In this document: piece after piece, positions 37,346 to 46,360 of the stretch
Numbering within the stretch: the stretch's first letter is position 1
Layout of the letters: the number at the start of each line of letters is the position of its first letter
NCBI GenBank assembly: GCA_022616435.1
Contig: JAKEET010000069.1
Coordinates: forward strand, 1 to 64,000
Reading direction: 5' to 3'
DNA length: 64,000 nt
Origin: Gemmataceae bacterium
GTDB lineage: Bacteria > Planctomycetota > Planctomycetia > Gemmatales > Gemmataceae
Notes under the pieces: generated by a model
Database searches by the model: none
Seen by the model: only the letters and a program-made list of their open reading frames with translations
What the model was told of the DNA's origin: nothing
Made by a program: the position numbers and the translations under genes

Positions 37346-38587
37346 TCACCGGGGCGCTGCCCGGCGGCACCGGTGCAGCGTCATCAACGCGAACGAGGTC
37401 CCGTACGGCTGGTGGTAGTCGTACAGCGGGTAATCCCACCACGAGCCGTCCTTGGATTGCAGCCGGATCAGCAATGTCGCCATGTGATCCTGATAGAGCG
37501 GTCGATCCGCTGCCGGCAACTCGTGGATCAGGAGCCCCGCGTAGTAATGGCCGAAGTAGAAGAAGTAACCCGCGACGGCGTAGAACGATTCGTGCGGGAT
37601 CGTCGTCTTGCGGGCCATGTCGAGCCAGCCGTTGCGGGCGAACAGCCGGTTGAGCCAGTTCTTGACGATCGGATCGGTCACCTTGTCGTCGCCCCACAGC
37701 CGCAGCGCCAGGTTGCACGCCTGGGTCCGGCCGAGACTGCCGCCGGGGCGATTGATCGGGTGCTGCGGCACGTATTTCAGGTACTCGCCATAGAGATAGC
37801 TGAAGTCCGGCAGCCGCTGGCGATGGATCGACGCGACCGCCCCTTTCACCAGCTTGTCGGGGACTTCGACGCCGAGGTCCTTGGCCTCGCGGAACGCGAC
37901 CAGCGCAGCGGCCGTCACGAAGCTGCACGAGTCGCTGCCGGGGCGTTGCGACTCCGTGCGGAAGTCGTAGTAGCCCCAGCCCTTGTCCACCGATTCGTAG
38001 CGCATCAGGAAGCCGATCTGTTCCTTGATGAGGCCCGCGATCTTCTGGCGGCGCTCCGGATCGGGCAACCGCTGGTGCATGCGAACAAAGGCCTGGATGC
38101 CGTAGATGTGCGACCAGCAATTGTAGATGGCGTCGCCGTTGGCGCGGCGGACCTTCGGAAGATGCTCCATCAGCCAGGTTTCGCCGCGCTCGATGGCCTG
38201 GCGAACTTCCTCGGACTCGCCGCCGGTCTCGATGAGGGCCGAGATGCACATGGCGGTGACGGCGGTGTGAAACGCCTGATGGGCCCCCGGAATCGGCGCG
38301 TAGATTTCGACGCCGCCGCGCAGCCGCGCCGAGCCCCACGAGCCGTTCTTGTTCTGCGTCTTGAGCAGGAACTCGACGCCGCGGCGGATGGCCGCGTCGA
38401 TCGCGGCCGGGTCGGGCTGCGGCACGGGGTCGAGGCGCGGGCCGGTCTCGGCGAGCGGCGCCGCCTTGGCTTTGGGCCTGGCCGGGTTGTCGTCCGCGGC
38501 GCCGGCCACCCAGGACCAGGCGCTGCCGAGAAGGATCGGCACCAGCAGACATCGCCCGACGGACGCGCTGTGTTTGCGAGTCATCAT
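37346..38587 (-). CDS. Exported alpha/alpha-toroid (prenyltransferase/squalene cyclase-like repeat) protein
   Basis: 413 residues from ATG 38587, with AAGGAGGA 8 bases upstream. The ATG overlaps the stop codon of the preceding adaptor gene (ATGA), so translation is coupled. A signal peptide is present (CLLVPILLGSAWSWVAGAAD). The mature part has several QW-type repeats: FLLKTQNKNGSWGSARLRG, VDKGWGYYDF, RLQSKDGSWWDYPLYDY, with LLIHELPAADRPLYQDHMAT between. This is the alpha6-alpha6 barrel of the terpenoid-cyclase/protein prenyltransferase superfamily. The DxDD or DCTAE catalytic motifs of cyclases are not seen, so a binding or scaffold role is likelier than cyclisation. It is exported, unlike hopene cyclases. 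Confidence 0.85.
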   Translation of the reverse strand: MMTRKHSASVGRCLLVPILLGSAWSWVAGAADDNPARPKAKAAPLAETGPRLDPVPQPDPAAIDAAIRRGVEFLLKTQNKNGSWGSARLRGGVEIYAPIPGAHQAFHTAVTAMCISALIETGGESEEVRQAIERGETWLMEHLPKVRRANGDAIYNCWSHIYGIQAFVRMHQRLPDPERRQKIAGLIKEQIGFLMRYESVDKGWGYYDFRTESQRPGSDSCSFVTAAALVAFREAKDLGVEVPDKLVKGAVASIHRQRLPDFSYLYGEYLKYVPQHPINRPGGSLGRTQACNLALRLWGDDKVTDPIVKNWLNRLFARNGWLDMARKTTIPHESFYAVAGYFFYFGHYYAGLLIHELPAADRPLYQDHMATLLIRLQSKDGSWWDYPLYDYHQPYGTSFALMTLHRCRRAAPR

Positions 38588-40188
38588 TTCTCGTCCTCCT
38601 TGATCTTGTCCTTGCCCTTGGCCGGCGCGGCCGGCGGCGTCTTCTTCTGGTCCGGGCGTTCCAGCAGGATCTCCTCGCCGGCGCTCAAGCCCGACAGGAT
38701 TTCTGTGTTCCCCTTGCTCGTTCGTCCAGGCCGCACTTCACGCTTCTCGTCCTTGCCCTGCGGTTTGACGACATGGACGAAATGAATATCGTCGTCCTCA
38801 AAGACGGCGCCGGCGGGGACGGCGATGGCGTCCTTCTTGACATACGGCACCAGCTTGACCGTGCATGCCATGCCCGGCAGCGATCCTTGCCCGGCGTTCA
38901 CCGCGGCGACGGCTTCGAACTTGCCCGGCGCCGCGGGAATGACTGAGATCTTCTCGATCTTCGCCGACAGCTTGGCGTCGGGATTGAACGTCGTCTCCGC
39001 CTTCCCCGCGAGCCCCGGCTTGACGAGCCCCGCGTCCTTCTCGTCGATCAAGAGCCGAACCACGACGGGCCCCGGCTTGACGATCGTCATGAACACTTCG
39101 TGGTCCGAGATCGTGCCGCCGGGCGACAGCCGCGCCGCCAGCGCCGTGGACGCCTCCCACTGCCCGTGACTGAACTTGCCGTAATAAGCGACGCCGTCGG
39201 CCGGCGACTTGATCATCATCGCGTCCCGTTCGCGCGCCAGCATCTCGAGGGTGTTGCGCAGCCGCTCGGCGTCGAACTTCATCTTGGCGAGTTGCTGCCG
39301 CTTCTGCGCAAGGGCCAGCGAGTGGGTTTCTCGGGCCTTCGCCAGCAGCAGCGTCTGCCGGGTCACGTTGTCCTTGAGCAGCTTGTCCTTGCGCGGCAAC
39401 ACGGTCTTGAGCATCAAGTCGCGGCTGATCTCGGCGTCCTGGAGCTCGAGCTTGGCCTCATCCGTGAAGAACTTCTGCCGCTTGAGGATCATCTGCTCGG
39501 TGTCCTCGGTGAGGTCGTTGGCCTTGTACATCTTCTCGAGCTGGCGAAGCTGTTCCTTGGCGAAGTCGTAGTAGAACGAGGCGTAGCGGACGAGCTGGTG
39601 CGCCCGCTGCTCCGCCTGGGGCCGGCCGGTCTTGAAGTAGTACGCCAGGTCCTCGTCGGCCTCGCGCTTGGTGCGCTCGGCGGTCTCCATCTCCAGGGGC
39701 GCCGCCCGCTCCGCCAGCGGCTGCTCGCGCTCGGCGATCTGCAGCGACGCCAGCGACCCCTGAAGATCGGTCTTCATCTGCTCCATCACCTGGTCCAGCT
39801 TCCGTGTATCGAGCGCCACCAGGATTTCTCCCTGGCGGACGCTCGAGCCGTGCTCGACGATGGTGCGGATCGTCATCGGCCCGCTGGTGAAGGGGACGTT
39901 GATGAGCGGCTCCGGCCGATGCGCGATCGCCACCGTCTCGGCGGGTTCAAGCACGCCCTTGAGCGCCAGCTCGACGCGAAACGGCTTCTTCTCGACCTTG
40001 TGGGTCGCGGGCTTCTTGGCCGGCTCCTTGGCCGGACCAGCCTTGGCGGCGGCGCCTTTGGCCGACTTGTCCTTGGCCGGTTTCTTGTCCTTGGCGTCGC
40101 CGCCGGTTTGAGCGGCCGGGGCCAGGGCGATGACCAGCCACGCTGCCGCGACGGCAACGCATGCAACGGTCGCTTTCCAGTTCCTCAT
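38584..40188 (-). CDS. HlyD-family (membrane fusion/RND adaptor) protein
   Basis: 534 residues. A signal-like N-terminus (VACVAVAAAWLVIALAPAAQ) is followed by a Lys/Ala-rich stretch and the first strand FRVELALKGVLEPAETVAI. The lipoyl half-motifs SSVRQGEILVALDTRKLDQV and MMIKSPADGVAYYGKFSHGQ flank a long alpha hairpin (about 120-310). Beta-barrel parts follow: KPGPVVVRLLIDEKDAGLVK and IPAAPGKFEAVAAVNAGQ, with a final membrane-proximal domain. Such adaptors link an inner-membrane pump to the outer membrane, but no ABC, RND or TolC gene is near. Instead the gene is coupled to an exported alpha/alpha-toroid protein. Confidence 0.88.
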   Translation of the reverse strand: MRNWKATVACVAVAAAWLVIALAPAAQTGGDAKDKKPAKDKSAKGAAAKAGPAKEPAKKPATHKVEKKPFRVELALKGVLEPAETVAIAHRPEPLINVPFTSGPMTIRTIVEHGSSVRQGEILVALDTRKLDQVMEQMKTDLQGSLASLQIAEREQPLAERAAPLEMETAERTKREADEDLAYYFKTGRPQAEQRAHQLVRYASFYYDFAKEQLRQLEKMYKANDLTEDTEQMILKRQKFFTDEAKLELQDAEISRDLMLKTVLPRKDKLLKDNVTRQTLLLAKARETHSLALAQKRQQLAKMKFDAERLRNTLEMLARERDAMMIKSPADGVAYYGKFSHGQWEASTALAARLSPGGTISDHEVFMTIVKPGPVVVRLLIDEKDAGLVKPGLAGKAETTFNPDAKLSAKIEKISVIPAAPGKFEAVAAVNAGQGSLPGMACTVKLVPYVKKDAIAVPAGAVFEDDDIHFVHVVKPQGKDEKREVRPGRTSKGNTEILSGLSAGEEILLERPDQKKTPPAAPAKGKDKIKEDEK

Positions 40189-40391
40189 GTCTCACCGATG
40201 TTTGAGTAGGAATGAAATTGCCGCACGTTCCACAACGATTGCTGCGTTTATATCCGAAGTGCCGAAACGATGCCAGTGGCTGGGTTGAACCTGGGAGTAG
40301 GTAGTTTCTCGGCCGGTCTTGCGTTCGCGACCGTTTCCGGCTATCGTCCCCGCCCTTCGCTCGCCCCTTGGAAATTGCGGAAGGCGCAGCC

Positions 40392-40880
40392 ATGAACATC
40401 CTGCGCGGCAAAGGCCGCAAGTTGCGAACCGCGGGCACGTTGCTGGTCGCCGCGGCGGTCCTGCAGGCGTCGTGCGGCACGATCCTGCACCCCGAGCGGC
40501 GCGGCCAACCGGCCGGCCGGCTGGACATCGGCGTGGTGGCGCTGGACGGCATCGGCCTGTTGCTGTTCCTGGTGCCGGGGGTCATCGCCTTTGCCGTCGA
40601 TTTTGCCACGGGGGCCATCTACCTGCCGCCCGAGTACTCGCACGCCGGACCGCTGCCGGGAACGTCGCCGCGCGAAGTGCGCATCGAACCGGCCGAGCTG
40701 TCGCCGCAACGGGTGGAAACGATCGTGCGCGAACAGACCGGCAAGACGGTAACCTTGCAGCCAGGCGGCTATCGAGCGATGCGTCTTCAGAAACTGGACG
40801 AGTTCACGCCCCGGACCGTCGCGGAGCTGGAGGCCAGCGCGAATCCCGCGAACGTGAACTTCCGCGGCAGCGATGAGTAG
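40392..40880 (+). CDS. YceK/YidQ-like (DUF1375) envelope protein
   Basis: 162 residues. ATG 40392 is chosen over a TTG 8 codons earlier because GGAAGG lies 8 bases upstream. A signal-type start (RTAGTLLVAAAVLQASCG) contains a Cys that may be a lipidation site, though LQAS-C is a weak lipobox. The next part, TILHPERRGQPAGRLDIGVV then IGLLLFLVPGVIAFAVDFAT and GAIYLP, follows the short lipoprotein family YceK/YidQ in order and spacing. The C-terminal half (ELSPQRVETIVREQTGKTVT) is an addition with helices. The function of the family is unknown. Confidence 0.65.
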   Translation: MNILRGKGRKLRTAGTLLVAAAVLQASCGTILHPERRGQPAGRLDIGVVALDGIGLLLFLVPGVIAFAVDFATGAIYLPPEYSHAGPLPGTSPREVRIEPAELSPQRVETIVREQTGKTVTLQPGGYRAMRLQKLDEFTPRTVAELEASANPANVNFRGSDE

Positions 40881-40978
40881 GGATAACCGGGACTTGAATC
40901 CACGGCGTCACTCGCACGCCACACATCGTCCGACCGGTCAGAATCGGAGTTCTAACCCACGGCAATATGAACGCGGCC

Positions 40979-43846
40979 CTAACGGAGCTGCAGTCGTTGC
41001 AGGCTCTCCTGGGCGGCGAGAGTCAGCGGGGCGGCCGGCGCGCCCTTCGCCAGGCGTTCGAGCTCGGCACGGGCCGCGTCGGTTCCCAGGCGCTCCAGAA
41101 GCTCCACCAGCCGCAGCTCGCGGAGCTGGTCGCCGGCCGGGGCGTTGCCATCCAAACGCTTCAGGATGGCGGCGACGCGCTGCCTCATTTCGATCGTCGC
41201 GGTCCGGTCGGCGGCGGCCTTGTCCAGGTGGCCGCGAATCGCGTCGCCGAGCTTGGTCAGCTCGTCCTGGGCCCGTTGCCGGGCGGCGAAGATCGGGCTG
41301 TCGAGATCGCGAATTGTCTTCGCGACCAGGCCTTCATCCGGCAACGGCGTCGGTTGCACGTGCTGCCGGGCCAGCTCCATCGCGGCCGGCGGCGTGGCCA
41401 GCAACCGGCGCATGGCCCGGAACGCCAGGCGGGCATCGTCGCCGCCGAGGTCTTGCCACGCTGCTTTGGCGTCCGCGCTCGCCCCCGCGTTCGGGCCGGC
41501 GTTCGGGCCGAGGTTCGCGCCGGCGATCGGGCCGAGCGCCCACACGGTCACGCTGCCGTCCTGGCTGCCGGTGACCAGGTGCCAGCCGTCCGGCGCGAAA
41601 CCCATCGAAGTGATCGTCGATGCGGCCACCGGCAGCGACAGGCGTTCCTTGCCGGTGGCGACTTCGATGATCTTCAGGTTCGGCGTCTCCGGGCTGCGCA
41701 CGCAGATCATGCGGCCATCGGCGGCGGTCACGAAGAACGTGCTGCGATTGGCGGCGCTGGCCAAGAGCAAGGCGGGGGGCTGCTTCTTGTCGGGGCGCGC
41801 CGGCTGCCACACGTCGCGGACGCGGGTGCCGGCATCGAGATCGACGGTGCGAATGGCGCCGTCCTTCGTGCCGACGATGGCCTGCCGTCCGGCCACGAAG
41901 AGCCGGGTGATGTGGAAGTCGTGGGCCTGGTCGCTGAGCTTGCCGATTTCCTTGCCTGTGGCGACGTCGATCACTTGCAGGTAGCAATGATGGGCACGCT
42001 GCGCCTTGGCCCCCTTGGCCTGGCGATTGTCGTAGGAGTGGCTCAGGATGACGCGCTCGCCGTCCGGGCTGAAGGCGACGCAGCCGTCGCCCTTCCACGT
42101 CTGCGTGTAGGCGGCTGCTTCCGCGCCGGTGGCGGCATCGACCACGCGCAGCTTGCCGTCGCTGCCGCGGAAAGCGACCCGGCGGCCGTCCGGCGACAGC
42201 CGCGGCATCGGCACGGAAGCCGTCGTTGCCGTCCGGAGCGCGAAGGCCGACGTGGTGCTCGTCGTCGCGCCGGGATGCCAGCCGGGGAATTGCTTCAGTT
42301 CGGTCCCCTTGGCAACGTCCCAGAGGCTGAGCGAACGATCGCTGGCATCGCGGCTGGCGGAAACGAGTGTGCCACCTTTCGAGTCGAAGCCGACCAGGAA
42401 GGGATTGCCGGTGTGGCCCGAAAGTCGTTTGAGCGACTCGACGCCCTTGGCGCCCTTCGGAGACGGGTTCTTCCAGTTCCACAGATAGATCGACGGGTCG
42501 CCTTGCTGGACGATGGCGACGCGGCCGCCGGCCATTTCGACGTCGGCGCAGCCCGAGTTCAAGCCGGGGCGCGCGGGGCGGCCGGTGTCCGTGGCCAGGA
42601 GATGGACGTGCGTGGACGGCGACACTCGCGCCAGCACGTTGCCGCGCGGCGCGAACGCGACGGTCGTCGAGCGCGTGCTGTACGCGCGCACCGCGCCAAA
42701 GACAAGGGCCGTGGATGTCGAGACGCTGCGGTGATCGTGGACGGCCTGGCGCGACAACACCTTGCCGGCGGCGTCGAAGCGAATCACGACATCCTCGCTG
42801 CCGCCGGCCGTGCCGAAGGCGATCGAATAAAAGGCGCCCACGCGCTGGCCGTCCGGCTCGAACCAGACGTCATGGACGCCGGTCGCGAGGGCACGGCTGG
42901 CGGCGACGTTGCCTTCGGTGTCTTGCAGATGCGCCGGCTTCCATGGGACGTGCACAAGGCTCTGGCCGGTCGCGACGTCCCACACGCGCAGCGAGCCGTC
43001 GGTGGACGCCGACAGCAGCCGCTGGCCGTTGGCCGAGAACGCGAGCTGCTGCACGGCCGATCGATGCCCCGTGAACGTGCGGACGCGCTGGTTCTGGTCG
43101 AGCTGGCCCTGGTCGAGGCGCCATAGCCGCACACTCTGGTCGTCGCCGGCGCTGGCCAGCGTCTTGCCGTCCGGAGCGAAGGCCAGGGCGAGGACGCGGT
43201 CGGTGTGGCCGGTGAGCTTGAGCACCGGCGCCTTCTTGCCGGCGGCGAGCACGTAGACGGCGTGGTCGGCGATCGGGGCGTGGGCGAGCAAACCGGCGTC
43301 GTGCGCCAGGGCGAAGCTCCCGGTCAGCGTTCGCCGCAACGCCAGCGGCAGATTCGGCATGGCTTCGGCCGGATCGTCCGCGCGATTCAAGGAAAACGAC
43401 GGCCGCTCCTTGCCGGTGGCCAGGTCCCACACGCGGACCACACGGTCCGCGGCGTCGCCGCTGGCAAGCGCCTTGCCGTCGCCGGAGAACAACAGCGTGA
43501 GCGGCATCTGCGCCAGCAGCGTGCTCCCCTTGATCTCCGGTTTCTCGGCACGGGGAATGTCGAGCAGCCAGCGCAGGCGGCCGGTGGCGGCGTCCCAGAC
43601 CTTGATGCGTTGGTCGATCCCGGACGAGGCGAGCAGCGTCTCATCCGGCGAAAAGGCCAGGGCGCGGACGGCGGCGCCGTGGTAGAACGGCGCCGGCCCA
43701 AGCCGCGCGGCCATCCCGGCCGGCCCAACGCCATTCGGCGTGGGCGCGGCCGGTTGCGCGGCCAAGGGCGCCGATCCCGCCCAGAGCGCGGCAACACCAG
43801 CCAGAAACGTCGAACCACAAATGAAACACGCGCGCTGCGGCAACAT
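40979..43846 (-). CDS. Exported WD40-repeat protein with C-terminal helical domain
   Basis: 955 residues from ATG 43846 (GAGGA about 8 bases upstream) with a signal-like start (FICGSTFLAGVAALWAGSAP). Some 10-12 WD40 repeats fill residues 55-800: AVRALAFSPDETLLASSGID, RVLALAFAPDGKTLASAGDD, AVQQLAFSANGQRLLSASTD and TSMGFAPDGWHLVTGSQDGS among them. The last 130 residues (MELARQHVQPTPLPDEGLVA, SPIFAARQRAQDELTKLGD, AARAELERLAKG) are helical and HEAT-like, the usual tail on planctomycete WD40 proteins. Probably a scaffold at the cell envelope. The role is unknown. Confidence 0.9.
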   Translation of the reverse strand: MLPQRACFICGSTFLAGVAALWAGSAPLAAQPAAPTPNGVGPAGMAARLGPAPFYHGAAVRALAFSPDETLLASSGIDQRIKVWDAATGRLRWLLDIPRAEKPEIKGSTLLAQMPLTLLFSGDGKALASGDAADRVVRVWDLATGKERPSFSLNRADDPAEAMPNLPLALRRTLTGSFALAHDAGLLAHAPIADHAVYVLAAGKKAPVLKLTGHTDRVLALAFAPDGKTLASAGDDQSVRLWRLDQGQLDQNQRVRTFTGHRSAVQQLAFSANGQRLLSASTDGSLRVWDVATGQSLVHVPWKPAHLQDTEGNVAASRALATGVHDVWFEPDGQRVGAFYSIAFGTAGGSEDVVIRFDAAGKVLSRQAVHDHRSVSTSTALVFGAVRAYSTRSTTVAFAPRGNVLARVSPSTHVHLLATDTGRPARPGLNSGCADVEMAGGRVAIVQQGDPSIYLWNWKNPSPKGAKGVESLKRLSGHTGNPFLVGFDSKGGTLVSASRDASDRSLSLWDVAKGTELKQFPGWHPGATTSTTSAFALRTATTASVPMPRLSPDGRRVAFRGSDGKLRVVDAATGAEAAAYTQTWKGDGCVAFSPDGERVILSHSYDNRQAKGAKAQRAHHCYLQVIDVATGKEIGKLSDQAHDFHITRLFVAGRQAIVGTKDGAIRTVDLDAGTRVRDVWQPARPDKKQPPALLLASAANRSTFFVTAADGRMICVRSPETPNLKIIEVATGKERLSLPVAASTITSMGFAPDGWHLVTGSQDGSVTVWALGPIAGANLGPNAGPNAGASADAKAAWQDLGGDDARLAFRAMRRLLATPPAAMELARQHVQPTPLPDEGLVAKTIRDLDSPIFAARQRAQDELTKLGDAIRGHLDKAAADRTATIEMRQRVAAILKRLDGNAPAGDQLRELRLVELLERLGTDAARAELERLAKGAPAAPLTLAAQESLQRLQLR

Positions 43847-43981
43847 GGCTGTATCCTCGGTGACATCTCATCGGGAAGCGTCATCCCTCGTGAGGGCCAG
43901 CCGAGCGGCGTGAGCCGCCGGATGGTGCAAGCCCGCGGATTCCGCTGACGCTTTTGGCAGCAAGCACGGCTGACAGCGGCG

Positions 43982-44530
43982 TCAAGCGGAGCTGCCTTCC
44001 GCCGCTGCTTCCAGGATCTCCACGATCTTCTCGATCTGCTCCGGATCGTTGAACACGCGGCGGGCGGCCCGCAGCCGCTCCTGCCACCAGATGCGGAAGA
44101 AGTCCTTGTAATCCACCGGGCCGAGCTGCTCGCGCATCTTGTCCAACTCGGCTTGCTCGTCGGGACTGAGATGGAGCTGATCGTTCTCGTCGAGCGATGG
44201 GGATTTGCGGCGCGGCGTGGGTGGCCGCATCTGCAGCCGGGCCAGCTTGCGGCGCGCGTAGTCCAGGGCGGTGAGGCCGGCGTGGTCCATCAGGCTCGCG
44301 TCGGCGCCGGCGGCCAGCAGCGCCTTGACCGTGGCGGCGCTCGGACAGAAGCCCCCGACGTTGGCGATCAACGGCGTCCGTCCCTTCGGCGAAGCGCAAT
44401 TCGGATCGACGCCCCACGACAGCCGCTCGGCCACCAGGTCGGCGTCGCCGCGCTGCGCGGCCAGGTGCAGCAGCTTCTCGAAGCGGCGGCGATGCTTGGG
44501 ATCGCGTGCCATGTCGCCTGGATCAGCCAT
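43982..44530 (-). CDS. Ankyrin-repeat protein
   Basis: 182 residues from ATG 44530 (MADPGDMARD). Ankyrin units: RRFEKLLHLAAQRGDADLVA, LSWGVDPNCASPKGRTPLIA and VKALLAAGADASLMDHAGLT with ALDYARRK. The C-terminal helices (SPDEQAELDKMREQLGPVDY; FFRIWWQERLRAARRVFNDP) form a separate acidic/basic tail. The open reading frame runs upstream into the neighbouring membrane-protein gene only because of a frame break at about 44622-44632. The two are therefore annotated as separate genes. Confidence 0.8.
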   Translation of the reverse strand: MADPGDMARDPKHRRRFEKLLHLAAQRGDADLVAERLSWGVDPNCASPKGRTPLIANVGGFCPSAATVKALLAAGADASLMDHAGLTALDYARRKLARLQMRPPTPRRKSPSLDENDQLHLSPDEQAELDKMREQLGPVDYKDFFRIWWQERLRAARRVFNDPEQIEKIVEILEAAAEGSSA

Positions 44531-44552
44531 GTGGTGATTGTATGCGAGCGCT

Positions 44553-45322
44553 CTACGCTTCGTCACCGTCGAACTCGTCAAGGATGGCCTTCGCCCGGCG
44601 CCGCATCGCCATCGTGCGGAACATCTGGGTTGCAGCAGGCCCCAGCAGATCAGGTAGATGCCCTTCAAGGTCGGCCGGTACACGTCGTGCCGGGCGTCGT
44701 AGTACAGCCACCCGCGGTCGACCTGCTGCTCGTACTCCGCGATCAGGACCTGGTCGACGAGATAGTTGAGCCCCTCGCCCGGCGCGTACAGCGTCTTCCG
44801 CGAAGCCACGCCGTGCTTGCGGATCACGAATCGGTGCAGGTCATAGAGCTCCTCGGGATCGATCACCGCCGGGACCTGGGTGCGGATCGTTTGCGGATCG
44901 GGCGGGAAGGCCGAGAGCTCGGTGGCATTGAGGGTGTCGAACACCTCACCCGACTCGAAGCGCGTGCTGAATTCCAGATAGACGGTCCGCATGGTACTCG
45001 GCCCGCGGGCGACCAGGGCGGTCACCATCGCCTTGTCGCCCGTCTTGCGGTTGACGAGCATGATCACGTATGCGGTCACCATCGGCGGCCCGGGGACCTC
45101 GGCCATGGTCGGCTCGGCGAAGCCGAGCTCGAGCAGGTCGCTCGCCTGCGTCATGAGGAAGTGGCGGAGCGACTTGCGGAGGACGCGGCTGTCGAGCTCC
45201 TCGATCTCCGGATGGGCGGGAAAGCGCTGCATCGGCCAGATGGCGAGCGGCATCAGCAGGTAGAAAGCGGGGATCAACAGCAGCAGCCAGAGAAGCCAGT
45301 GCCACTGAAGATCGCCAAGCAT
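44553..45322 (-). pseudogene. Membrane-anchored hypothetical protein with a frame break near its C-terminus
   Basis: Starts at ATG 45322; a GTG three codons earlier is possible. One transmembrane helix (HWLLWLLLLIPAFYLLMPLAI) is followed by a soluble domain: RKSLRHFLMTQASDLLELGF, PPMVTAYVIMLVNRKTGDK, TVYLEFSTRFESGEVFDTLN and RPTLKGIYLICWGLLQ. After GLLQP the in-frame sequence turns Arg/Ser-rich, while the next frame reads MFRTMAMRRRAKAILDEFDG and ends at a stop at 44553-44555. This is a plausible natural C-terminus, so one base has been lost or gained near 44622-44632. Whether it is mutation or an assembly error is unknown. Confidence 0.6.
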
Positions 45323-45337
45323 GTCACTCACTACTCA

Positions 45338-46054
45338 CTACTGGCCGCCCGTGCCGAGGGTCGAGATCGAGCGTTCGAACGCCGGCCGCAGGGCGTCCCA
45401 GTCCGACGCCCGGCAATCGCAGAACACGTCGAGCGCGGTCTGGTTCAAGAGCACGGTGGCCCGGAAGCCTTTGCGGGAGCCGTCGGTGTAGGCCGAGCGC
45501 CGCGCCTTGCCGAACCGGGTCATTACCGTGACCGCCGGCTCTTCCTTGTAGGACTTCGAATCCTTGGGCTTGCGCATGTCGTGGACCTTGGCCACCGGCG
45601 AGAACTCGTCGTCGGGTTCCTGGCCGCCGCCGAGGGCGCGGGCCACGTCGCCGACCAGCGAGCCGGTGATGTTCTCCTTGACCGTGATGGTGGCGTTGGG
45701 GCCCTTGATCTCGGCTTCGCGCTTGCCCGCCAGGCCGTAGCCCGCGGCCTGCCAGCCCTTGGGATACTCGAAACCCCATTCCATGCCGTCGGAGTTGAAC
45801 TTGGCAAATTCGGTGACCGGCTGTGCAGGCGGGCCGCCGCCGGCCAGCGAGATGATGATCCAGACAATGAACACCAGAAAGAGGACCGCGACCAGCCCCA
45901 TGCCGCCGAAGCCGGCGATCTTCAGCCAGTTGGTCGTCGAGGCCGGCGGCTTCTTTTTCTTCTTCTTTTTCTTGCGGGCCCGGTCGTCATCTTCGTCGTC
46001 GTAGTCATCCGGCTCGGGGCGTCGAGTCTTGCGGTCACGTGTGGGTTCACGCAT
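45338..46054 (-). CDS. Hypothetical single-pass membrane protein with Lys-rich N-terminus
   Basis: 238 residues from ATG 46054; the frame extends upstream 29 codons but without protein character. An acidic segment (PEPDDYDDEDDDRARKK) runs into eight Lys residues, then a transmembrane helix (GMGLVAVLFLVFIVWIIISL). The outer domain has GMEWGFEYPKGWQAAGYGLA, ATITVKENITGSLVGDVARA and SRKGFRATVLLNQTALDVFC. The pattern resembles PsbP-like or stress-response lipoprotein-type folds, weakly. It sits 15 bases before the 45322 gene, so the two are probably co-transcribed. Confidence 0.72.
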   Translation of the reverse strand: MREPTRDRKTRRPEPDDYDDEDDDRARKKKKKKKKPPASTTNWLKIAGFGGMGLVAVLFLVFIVWIIISLAGGGPPAQPVTEFAKFNSDGMEWGFEYPKGWQAAGYGLAGKREAEIKGPNATITVKENITGSLVGDVARALGGGQEPDDEFSPVAKVHDMRKPKDSKSYKEEPAVTVMTRFGKARRSAYTDGSRKGFRATVLLNQTALDVFCDCRASDWDALRPAFERSISTLGTGGQ

Positions 46055-46268
46055 GGATGCACCTCGCGGCTTGCAATGTCGGAAAAAAATGAGTCGGTAG
46101 CCAGGTACGTTGCAGGGAGTTGTAGGCATCGGCGGCGGCATCCGCCAGCCCCGTGAGCTACTTTCCGGGGTCAGGCAAGGCGCCTCCAGCGTGCACCCAG
46201 TCCGGGCGATGCAAGCCTAACGAACCACTGCGGTTGTGGCGAATCCGCCCACGCCGGCGAACCGACTT

Positions 46269-46297
46269 TGGCCGGCCGCCGCGCCCTGGATATAATG
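46269..46297 (+). promoter_or_regulatory. Sigma-70-type promoter of ppk1
   Basis: A perfect -10 box TATAAT at 46292-46297 with a 17-base spacer to TTGGCC at 46269-46274 (4 of 6 to TTGACA). The ppk1 start is 63 bases downstream. The rest of the gap (46055-46268) shows nothing clear. Confidence 0.6.
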
Positions 46298-46360
46298 TAC
46301 GCTCTGTCCCACCGATTTCGATCCGTTCACGAAGCTCGTCCAACGCGTTGGAGCTGTGTC

